In this document: piece after piece, positions 56,061-64,000 of the stretch
Position numbering within the stretch: the stretch's first letter is position 1
Layout of the letters: every line of letters begins with the position of its first letter
Origin: Cristatella mucedo
Lineage: Eukaryota; Bryozoa; Phylactolaemata; Cristatellidae
Length of the DNA stretch: 64,000 nt
Assembly: GCA_009760855.2 (NCBI GenBank)
Contig: WPIO01000024.1
Coordinates: forward strand, 137,001 to 201,000
Direction: 5' to 3'
Made by a program: the position numbers and the translations under genes
The notes under the pieces: model-generated
Database searches by the model: none
Seen by the model: the letters and a program-made list of their open reading frames with translations, nothing else
Told to the model about the DNA's origin: nothing

Positions 56061-56948
56061 TCACCCACTGTGCGCGTTCAATCGATGGCAACGCACGTAT
56101 GGATGGCGGATTTGACGGGAACTAGAATGAATTGAGGTGTATTTCGGTAGATTGAGGTGGATTTCGGTACAGGCGTCGGAGTCAAAGCTCGTTTGCATAA
56201 GTGCGCGTGAACGCTGCAACCTGAAATTTGGTGGACTGATCAATTCGAACGTGTACTAGAAAAACCATTGCAAACTTTGAGCTCGTCACAGCTTAACTCT
56301 GGTCGTTGTTAGCCTAATTAGAGTGGATTGCGGTCATTCGTCGAACCCACTTTTTGGCGTCCGTCTGCGTCGCCTATGTACTAATGCAGCCGTCGTCGCG
56401 TCCACTTTGGGCGCGTGCGCCATGCGTCGCTCTCTTCGCCGCGCCACCGCTTGCGCGCGCGAGCACCTACAAGTGGTGACGTTGACTCGACACGCAACCT
56501 TACTCAACCGAGATAAATTTGCTTGCTAAATTTACCGCGTCTGTGCGGTTAGATTTACTAGTTACTATACTATTAACTTGCTTATATATTTGATACTACA
56601 GATTAAAAAGCAACAGTTAATATAAAGGCTCGGCTTCAGAAGAGAGCGACATTAACCGCAAGTGTAAGTCCGCTTGGCAAAAACGCCATGAACAGGCGCA
56701 GCCGGATGCTGCCGCTATAAATGGAACGCGGTCGATTGTGACGAGCTGCGGGCAGTAAACTCGGCCCTGCATGACCGCTCCAGCTCAGGAGGCTGATGCA
56801 GGAGTGGGTGTCAAAGCTTTAAAGACTGAAACTACTAAAGTAAATGAGACAGCAGCTAAAACTGAAGAGAAAATGCAAGTAGACTGTCCGCCATTATAAC
56901 AGCCAGAACACGCTGCAACGAACGCTATCGAGTTTCACGAACGTAATG

Positions 56949-57170
56949 ATAATAATAATAAAAATAATAATAACAATGCATTTGTTATAAGTCCTACAGC
57001 GAGCTTAAATCTCTTTCCAGGCACTTTTCATTCACTGTAAAGGAAGCATGATCGAGTGGCTAGCGGCTGCATGCTCAATGAACAACAACCATGACATGGT
57101 TAGACGTGGCATGCACAGGGTCAGCATGCAATTATGGTTAGAGGCAGCATGTATGGCGGTTAAGCGCATA
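56949..57170 (-). mobile_element. LINE-1fam 3' fragment inside hAT copy B, with target duplication
   Basis: (AAT)n, GCATTTGTTATAAGTCCTAC and AATCTCTTTCCAGGCACTTT mark the reversed tail, followed by 3' UTR. TAATG stands on both sides (56,944-56,948 and 57,171-57,175). Arm A shows the uninterrupted site near 36,785-36,795. Confidence 0.8.
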
Positions 57171-58007
57171 TAATGTTCCAGTTTGGTGTCTGTCAGCTGT
57201 CTGATACTCTACAGACCTCGGCGATTGGCCTGTCGAGATTGTCACCGACATGCTTGAGTACTGGACGGCAACAGGTAGTGGGAAATGTGCCCACTGGGAA
57301 TCGGAATTCACTCCAACCAAATCTCTCTACGCAACTAATGGAAACCCAAGAACAAGCTCACGGGACTATTCAAAACGACTCAGCCGCTGTCGAAGATCAA
57401 CCTATCGCTTTTGGCTGGCTTTGCTATTTACCATCTAAGCTTTGTCTATTTTGCTTTCCATGCAAGCTAGTGTCAGCAGAAGTTGATCTTCGGCACAAAA
57501 GGTCCATACGACTGCAAGCATACAAAGCAACCAATCGTGGAGCCCGAGGTCAGTTCTACTCATCGAGCATCCATGATTAAACGGCTAACGTGACGCAGCA
57601 AAACGTGTTCATCAGGCAATAATAAAGCAACATGACAAACAATGCGAGTAATAGCGTGCTGTTCTAGTGTGGTTGTTTCAAACTAGTTTTTTACCGAACG
57701 TTACCTTGCCTTTTGATGCCACAACCGGATCTTAATGGCGATTATTTGATAACTCTTGGCATCATATCGTAATTTGATCTATTTACGGCGTAACACCTGC
57801 AGATGCATGCTTACAAGGGAAAAGACTATACTTTACACCTGTAAACTTTACTTGTATCACTTTAAACTTTATACTTTATACCTAAAAGGGCACACTTCAT
57901 AGCTCTCTGATGACATCTGCAATCAACTAATTCAGCTGATTTGCCTGTCAGTTGCCTATTGGATTAAGGCCGAATTAAGTCTGTCACATAAAAAACGTAG
58001 ATAATTG

Positions 58008-58156
58008 AAATATAACTCATTTGTATAGCACCGTAACAGAGCATAATTTTTGTTCAGGCACTTGTAATATACCACGGGGCTCAAGCCCACGACCTCGGCC
58101 AGACCTTGGTCGTGGCGAGCACATTTAACTACTGGGTCAAACTAACGTAGGAAACC
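58008..58156 (-). mobile_element. SINE family A inside hAT copy B
   Basis: AACTCATTTGTATAGCACCG, GGGGCTCAAGCCCACGACCT and the head complement TGGGTCAAACTAACGTAGG are present. Arm A continues without it between GTCTGTCAAGGCC and CTCAATCTTAGTTG (minus strand, about 35,975-36,010). Confidence 0.8.
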
Positions 58157-59123
58157 AGAGCAGTAAGCACTTCTTAATCTCAGTTGTGTCGACGCCCAAT
58201 ATAACACACAGGGACCAGCTGCACAGTGATTATTCGATTCATTTGGCCATTTAACCCTGTTGTTGTTTAGCGGTTCCTTACATTTCTACCTCAGCATGGT
58301 CACTAAGGCGAACAGCTTGACGATAGCTTGCTTCAGTTTTTGGCACAGCTGGGGGATTGACGTTGACTATTGCCAGGAACAGTCATGTGATAACAGCAAC
58401 ACGAGCATAAATACTGAGTTATGCAGGCTCCTATGCGGCATGTAAATCCACATATCGCCAACATACCCATTGGAGACCATTCCTTGAACCTCGTTAGTTA
58501 GTGTGAAACAGCCTATTGTGCCAATGCTGTATCTGTCTTTGACTTTATCCAACTACTAAAAGTGTGTTTTTGCTGGTTCCGCAGCACTCCAGGTCAGACT
58601 GAAGGACAAGCTGGGACCGACTGCAGGCCGGCAAGCACTAAAGCGACCGTCGGACACATCTTGTTTAGCACAATTTGATGCGACCTATGCTCCGGTGAGG
58701 AACCATTATGACAGTGTCAATGCTATGGAGAACATTATAGATAACAAAGTGGGGGACCACAAGGCAGAGACGTGTCAAGAAGCCAAAAGATTGCATGATC
58801 GAATGCAGTGCCTTGAGACGGGCATACTGGCTGCTTTCTAGCAGAATGTTCTTACTAGATTCCAAGCCAACAGCGTGTCGTTGCAGCCAGCTGATCAAAA
58901 CTTGAATTACGTTGCTGCAATTTATGACTCACTACAGACGTACGTGCAAATCCTAAGTGAGCAATTCGGCCACGATAATGCACATGACAAACACCTGTCA
59001 TGCTGTGAAAGCTATGGGACTGTTCTCAGCAAGCGATTACGTAAATGAAATCGCAAAAATTACGAATCTGGCGTGGACACTGAGAATCAGTTGAAACCAC
59101 TTGATGAAATCCGTACTGACACA

Positions 59124-59295
59124 GAGCCGCGATGGCTCGTTGGGTAAGGTGGTTCCTTTTCACGACCTCGGTCGCGAGGTCGTGGGTTCGAATCCTGCGG
59201 TGGGTAATCCTTTATCGCCACAGCAAGCGGTGGTGATAGCCGTAAAAGCACTTCTGTCGCTATACAAAAGTGGCTGTTGAATCAGCTAATATTTA
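59124..59295 (+). mobile_element. SINE family B, first of a tandem pair
   Basis: Head GAGCCGCGATGGCTCGTTGG, B-box segment GTCGTGGGTTCGAATCCTGC (a perfect tRNA-like B box), body AGCAAGCGGTGGTGATAGCC and end GCTGTTGAATCAGCTAATAT. It is among the best-preserved SINE copies in the window and probably recent. Confidence 0.85.
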
Positions 59296-59481
59296 GTGAG
59301 CCGTGATGGCACACTGGGTAAGGCGGTTGCTTTCACGACCTCGGTCCCGAGGTCGTGGGTTCGATTCCTGCGGTAGGCGTTCCTTAATCGCCACTGCAAG
59401 CGGTGGTGATAGCCGTAAAGGCTCTTCTGTCGCTATAAAGAAAAGGCTGTTTAATCAGCTAGAATTTATTATTATTATTAT
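59296..59481 (+). mobile_element. SINE family B, second of a tandem pair, with (ATT)n tail
   Basis: Head GAGCCGTGATGGCACACTGG, B box GTCGTGGGTTCGATTCCTGC and an end TTTAATCAGCTAGAATTTAT followed by ATT repeats. It directly follows the first copy. The empty target (CTGACACATTAATCATTACC in minus-strand reading) is intact in arm A near 35,050. Confidence 0.85.
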
Positions 59482-60384
59482 CCATCATTACCATCGATAG
59501 CCTTGCTGCTGCACTGTCGAAGCGAAAGGAAGCATGTGGCGAAATGGCTGACCGATTTGCTATATTGCGTAAAATGTCATCAGTTTCTGATGCAGAATTT
59601 CTATAAGGTGCAAGCAAATTAATTCATTTCTAAGGGGTCTCCGATCTGCAACCTAAACTGGTGGAAGAGTTAGTACAACTGAAGGCAGCTCTGCAAACAA
59701 AGTTGGGCAAGGAAGCATTGCAGGCGTCGTAGTCGGACGACCTGCAGGAAGATGGGACTGACGATCCAGATAATGCTACAGTCTGCAGCGAGATCAAAAT
59801 TCAGTTGTATCGCTTCATCGTTGATATAGATCTCCGTAGTACGTTTGCGAACACAGAGATCGCTCGGCGAATATTTATTTGCCTCGCTGCGATGAACTTC
59901 TCAGGTGAACAGTCATTCAGCAAGCTAAAGCTGGTTAAGAATAATCTCAGATCAACGATGTCGCAAGAGTGTCTGAACATGGTTAGCTTGTTGATTATCG
60001 ACAAGGAGCTTGGGACAGAAGTTGACTCTATGTTCTTACTGAGTTAGCTGTTTGTGGTCAGCACTTGGAATATGAATTCATACTTAGGAAAAATCATGGG
60101 AAAGTCAGAAACTCTAAATTTCCAATTTGATTGTTAAATGTTTGACAGGCTGACAGCTTTTGTAAGTTTTGATATGGATATACGATTGTAGTCTTTGTCT
60201 CTCAGTTTGTCAGTATTTGATTAAAGTGTATTTCAATGATGTGTAACGAAATGATATCACGAGTGACTTAAGTGAGGAGTCCATGACATGGGCAGCTGGG
60301 CTCACCCGGTCTATACGGTGCCCCTGCAGGCCAGCAGGTGCGAGGGTCCTCACACTGGCGAGAGACGGGCCTGCAGCAAGCCCC

Positions 60385-60530
60385 GAGTCTTAGCCCAGGA
60401 GGTAAGGTGCTCGCCCTTGACAACTCAGGTCGTAGGTTTGATTGCTCACTGCAAGCGCTGGTGATAGCCGTAAAGTCTCTTCTGCTGCTGTATAAATGAG
60501 GCCACTAAATCTGCTAAGCTTGTTTTTGGG
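60385..60530 (+). mobile_element. SINE family B, copy shared with arm A
   Basis: It is the counterpart of 33,997-34,165, with a 22-base deletion after the B box. A well-conserved stretch upstream (60,240-60,384, GACTTAAGTGAGGAGTCCAT and onward) is also common to both arms. Confidence 0.75.
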
Positions 60531-60947
60531 TGCTAGACGTCGCAGCGGCGAGGCAGATTACTGGTGAACCTATAGCCTCGAGCACGGCCAGCGAGTCCTA
60601 GAGCATGACCCCACGCTCTCAGGTATGCAAACGACAGCAGAGCAATGCAGCAATGAAGATTGACCGAATCAGAAACTCCTCAACGTGCTTGCATTGATGT
60701 CTGAGTCTACATGGTTACGAACGTTCTCTAACGGCTTCTCCACACAAGCCAGTTGGCCACTGACGCAGTGCTTATAGCGGTACTAGTCCTTTCCGACGGG
60801 TGGCAAATATCGGTGGGGATGTTGCCTCGGAGCCCAGCTAGCGAGACTCAGATGCTGCTTGAAACGCGGAGGTATGACGACAGTACTTAAACACGGCAGC
60901 AATAAAGAGAGTACCCATATCTTAACTTATAACAAGCCCGTTTCTGT

Positions 60948-61268
60948 AATAATTATATCAATAATAATACACTTGATAAAGTGCCCACAGAGAACTCAAT
61001 CTCTTTCTAGGAGTTTACATTTGCTACAAGAAAGCACGATCGAATGGTTAGTGGTAGCTTGATGAATAAACAACAAGAATAGCATGGTTAGGGGTGACAT
61101 GCGAAGGGTCACCATGCAAGTATGGTTAGTGGCAGCATGCACAGTGTCAGCACGCATAAGCACACCAAGTTCGAATCAAATGGACCCAATAAATGCTGTA
61201 ATAAATATGTGCGTTTTTAGTTTCTTTTTAAATATGGTCACGTCAGGAGATGTCATGATGTGAGTCTA
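60948..61268 (-). mobile_element. LINE-1fam 3' fragment private to arm B
   Basis: AATAATACACTTGATAAAGT and GAGAACTCAATCTCTTTCTA form the reversed tail, then about 250 bases of 3' UTR and antisense coding sequence ending near GTCACGTCAGGAGATGTCAT. Arm A has only GTCTGTAATGTAAAGCAGAG at this site (minus strand). Confidence 0.78.
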
Positions 61269-62979
61269 ACGTAAGGCAGAGCATTTCTCAGCCACATAGG
61301 GCTGCACCTGCACGGCACCCGCCATTGCGTTCAAGTCGTTGGCTTAAAGCCCAGATTACAACTGAGTGGCCCAATGCCTAGAGTACCACTCTCAGATTAT
61401 GACGTATACAATATCCGGCTCTTAGTTTGAAATTCAGGAACCTCAATGATCACTAAGACTTTTATAATCTCGCTGGTGTAGCGCACCAACGTTCCACCAG
61501 TCCTCAGCTTGAGAAAGCAACCGCTGTACGGGCGAGAGGCTGGTAGAAAATTATTTTGCGATCGTTTCAGATACCCTCTTAAAAAATCTAGGCAATCGAT
61601 AGCAATGTAACCTAGTAGAGCTCGAGAAAATTATCCAGTAGTCGGCTTGATTGTCGGCCTCACTGATGTTCAAATCAATAGCAGTTGCCTTGTCAGGAGA
61701 CAAGGGAAGTTTATATTCAGCATTTCAGAAGGTACAGTAGAACGTCTCTGTAAGCAAACCCTTCATCGCAAGATTGTCTGTGTTTATAGGGAGGCTATGC
61801 TTAGATAAAGGATCAACTGTAGCAGTATCTATACTATTTCCACCCACTATTACATGAATAAGAGGCGTATTGATTAGGTTCAAAGCTGCACGAGAGTGCT
61901 GCCTGCTTTGGTCTCGGGATCCTCAAGCAGTCATGATCATAGATAGTTTCGCGGTTCAGCATGCTTGAGTTGGAGTAAGTCGGTACGGGCGCTCCTCTGC
62001 AGCCGACATTAAATGACTTACTAATTGAATGTGCATAATTACTACCGTTACATTTTGTTTGTTCTACGTTTCATTAAAGCGTATAATTTCGCAGTGCGTC
62101 GACAATTATCGTACTGAGAACATTGGTTGGGCCGTGGTACAGCCGTGTCCGAACCAAGCTTTGCTCTGTCACAGCAGTCATCGAAGAAACCAAAACAGCT
62201 CAAGTTTTAAACGATAAGAATAATAATAAACAAATGTAAAAAATTTCTCGAGATCCCGACGCTTTTTAGATTCACAATGAATCTAAAGGAAGAATGTTGT
62301 CGATTTGTGAGTTACAGCGTGCACTGTTTCAGAGCACAACGGCGCGTAAAGGAAAATTCACTTGGACGAAGCAAAGGCTGTGAGGATTAGGTAAGTTTTA
62401 GATTCTTCTTGAATATCGTCAAATCAGGAGTTGAAGTGATGTCAGGCGGCATTGATTTCGCGGCTTTGCAGGCACAGTAATTGCACATTCCATAGCTGAG
62501 CACGCATCAATCGACCGGCTGACATTTGGAAAACAGCAAAATTTCAAATTGCAGCCTAAGTTGATTGACATGCGACGCGACGATAATGGCGTAGCATTCA
62601 CCAAGTTCAATAGTTCATGGATAAAAAATCTTAGAGGTAGCCAATAGAAATCTCGCCAAAAATCAAAAGGCATGAAATCACTGAGTCAAAAAACTGCCAC
62701 GAGGAACCGTCACACAGCGATAAGCATGAAATAAGGCGAGCGGTCTTCCCTGCCATCATAAAGCATTGGTTTTCGCACATATTCACATCTTTGTATTTCA
62801 CATCGCTGAAACATATGTAGCGGACACAGGAAACTATTGAGGGCAGATTGCAGTCACGCGACTGTTAGAGCAGGTGCCGTCTGAAACCGAAGTCATAAAT
62901 CGTCCAAGCAACATTGCCACTACCAAAGCAGCGCGAGATAGCCAATCAAATCAACAGCTGTCACTGTGGTAGTCTCGAA
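61269..62979. other. Arm B sequence without recognised genes
   Basis: It aligns in inverted order to 31,560-33,530 of arm A with many differences and several arm-specific gaps. No protein family, RNA gene or transposon terminus is recognised. Confidence 0.4.
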
Positions 62980-63445
62980 TCAAGTCGTAACTGTCGCTTT
63001 TTTCGCAACGGAAATAATCGGTACAGGCTGAATATTCTGTTTAGTGACAACGCCGTCAGCAGCGGCTAAAGTATCGGCTTCTTGCACGTTACGTGCCGCC
63101 AGTTCCATGTAATCGCGTGAAATCATAAACTCGGGCTTTAGGCTTCCAGACATTCACCGGTTTTCCGACTTCACCGCATAGAGCTTCAAGCAAGGCCTGC
63201 TTCTTTGCTACAGCGGTCACCGGAGGTCGCCTTTGACGTTCTTGCGATTTACCGTAATGCAATAGAATGTATCTCTGTCTGTTACTCCGCAAAGCCACGA
63301 AGACTACGTGGATTTTACGCCGGAGAGACTTGCATAGCGCAATCAAAACCTGAGCGGCATTCGGTGGGCATAGTCGAACTATGTTCCTTCTTGTTGCTTC
63401 ATTCCAGCCATTGGCGCACTTAAGTTGATGGCTATTGACCAGCAC
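62980..63445 (-). pseudogene. Coding-like stretch shared with arm A, unknown protein
   Basis: The minus frame from 63,445 passes through an old LINE-2fam tail (63,265-63,390), then VTAVAKKQALLEALCGEVGK. After a shift of frame, PEFMISRDYMELAARNV and TLAAADGVVTKQNIQPVPII follow, stopping at 62,980. The arm A counterpart ends at the same codon. The similarity is at protein level in both arms, but many replacements suggest little constraint. I do not recognise the family. Confidence 0.4.
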
Positions 63446-64000
63446 AGGGCTCTATCAACAGATCACCTCTTTATTTGCACTCATATCTTAGGACTGCCGG
63501 ACTTGACTGCTGCTTCTTAGTTTGTTCCAAGGTTCATTGCAGTCTAGCTGTTCTAAAAATATTTCAGTGAAAGTCTTGCATACTAATCAGCAGGTGGATA
63601 TGCGTCGCCAGAGATTTAGTGGTTCCCGAGATATGATTTTTAGTAACCGAACATGTCATAATCTTTGGATTTGATCTTATAAAAGGAATCTGAAACAATC
63701 TCTTCTTTGTTTCCGATCAGCTTTCCTCTGCCTCCTGCCTGGAACTTGGTGTCATCTCGAGCTTTTAATAATTGATTCATGCATACTAGTGATTGGTGTC
63801 GTGCTCCTGATGCCGTCTGATTACGTGCGGGACACATGCGACATGCTGCTTCAACGATTCGCTAGCTAGCCTTGCTTCGTTGCTCCAGTTAGCTGTCCGC
63901 TAGATTTTGCAACTATCTCCTGTTAATCCACAACCTGCGAAGTAGGCAGCTTCTCCACTTACTCGTCTACATAAAGCAAATCGCTTCGCCGGTAGCTATT
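63446..64000 (-). other. End of window in arm B, coding-like minus frame
   Basis: A minus frame at 63,640-63,837 (CPARNQTASGARHQSLVCMN, ending KIKSKDYDMFGY) is partly kept in arm A up to a premature stop near 30,880. A second conserved peptide, like EAAYFAGCGLTGDS, lies at about 63,930-63,970 (arm A 30,330-30,375). They may be remnants of one gene running opposite to the transposase, but no family is recognised. Confidence 0.35.

Larger units (their letters stand above)
53787..56348. mobile_element. Foldback element with a tandem-repeat (satellite-like) core
   Basis: The left terminal repeat (53,838-54,090) and right terminal repeat (56,100-56,348) are inverted copies of each other. Both show GGGTTCG, CACTCTAATTAGGCTA, TAGTACACGTTCGAAT, TCCACCAAATTTCA, CGCGCACTTATGC or CGCACTTATGCC, GAGCTTTGAC, GACGCCTGTACCG and TTCTAGTTCC in the same order when one is reverse-complemented. 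The left end has an additional hairpin (53,787-53,873). The interior (about 54,190-56,060) is made of diverged direct repeats of about 175 bp. There is no transposase, so it would be non-autonomous. It abuts the end of duplicated arm B. Target-site duplication could not be settled. Confidence 0.85.
56640..60047 (+). pseudogene. hAT transposase (ZMYM1-like), broken copy in arm B
   Basis: The plus strand has a leader with KTEEKMQVD (about 56,865), a TTF-type zinc-finger region GWLCYLPSKLCLFCFPCKLV (about 57,415-57,470), sequence matching the arm A catalytic region (57,930-58,640, decayed; WGIDVDYCQEQSCDNSNTS replaces the W-E-I-N-I-L-D-C-R-G-Q-S-Y-D-N block), a helical region, and a well-kept C-terminal dimerisation domain ANTEIARRIFICLAAMNFSG and EQSFSKLKLVKNN (59,805-60,047). 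The latter is intact here but frame-broken in arm A. A LINE tail, a SINE-A and two SINE-Bs interrupt the gene, and stops are common, so it is dead. Confidence 0.82.
56360..64000 (+). repeat. Arm B of the large inverted duplication
   Basis: It is homologous in reverse orientation to arm A from GTCTGCGTCGCC (56,363) to the window end, where CAAATCGCTTCGCCGG matches 30,298 onward in reverse. Private insertions are a LINE-1fam tail (56,949-57,170), a SINE-A (58,008-58,156), a SINE-B pair (59,124-59,481) and a LINE-1fam tail (60,948-61,268). The right boundary lies beyond the window. Confidence 0.85.

Noticed and set aside
59124-59220. True tRNA genes at the SINE heads
   Set aside because: B boxes are excellent but the sequences do not fold into a complete cloverleaf with an acceptor stem and they continue into SINE bodies shared with other copies.

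Overview
This window looks like nuclear DNA of an invertebrate animal. The reasons are spliced NDRG-type coding exons with GT/AG borders, L2/CR1-like LINEs with (ATT)n tails, tRNA-derived SINEs, hAT and Tc1/mariner relics, a TRIM-type (RING, B-box, coiled-coil) gene relic, and a eukaryotic 18S rRNA fragment. CpG is plentiful and not depleted as in vertebrates. I cannot name the species. A lophotrochozoan or flatworm is possible, but that is a guess. Host genes are few and most of the sequence is repeats.

Layout. 1-3,400 is GC-rich and holds the first two recognisable coding exons of an NDRG-family gene on the minus strand, with a promoter-like cluster near 2,580-2,620; the rest of the gene lies beyond base 1. 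3,860-9,130 is non-coding with many SINE-A copies, one SINE-B and microsatellites. 9,890-27,560 is a LINE graveyard of one L2/CR1-like family, here called LINE-1fam. It includes a nearly intact copy (20,061-23,158), a partial copy fused in front of it, a copy with an inverted 5' segment (16,112-17,790), and a minus copy (24,160-25,830) broken by a solo LTR and two SINEs. 27,560-30,290 is mostly unrecognised.

The main architectural feature is a large imperfect inverted duplication. Arm A (about 30,290-37,500) and arm B (about 56,360 to the window end) carry the same sequence in opposite orientation about 19 kb apart. Each holds a broken hAT (ZMYM1-like) transposase gene, shared old SINE and LINE tails, and a shared coding-like stretch on the opposite strand. 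Each arm also has private insertions for which the other arm shows the empty site.

Between the arms lie a Tc1/mariner relic (39,110-39,500), a GC-rich cryptic repeat, a GGA array of about 770 bp (41,486-42,253), a CAG/CTG-rich stretch, an 18S rRNA 3'-end pseudogene with possible ITS1, a TRIM-type pseudogene (47,855-49,182), further LINE fragments, and a foldback element (53,787-56,348). That element has terminal inverted repeats of about 250 bp enclosing about ten diverged tandem units of about 175 bp, and it abuts arm B. This satellite-cored foldback element and the inverted duplication are the best candidates for undescribed structures. All identities were judged by eye; no alignment was computed.
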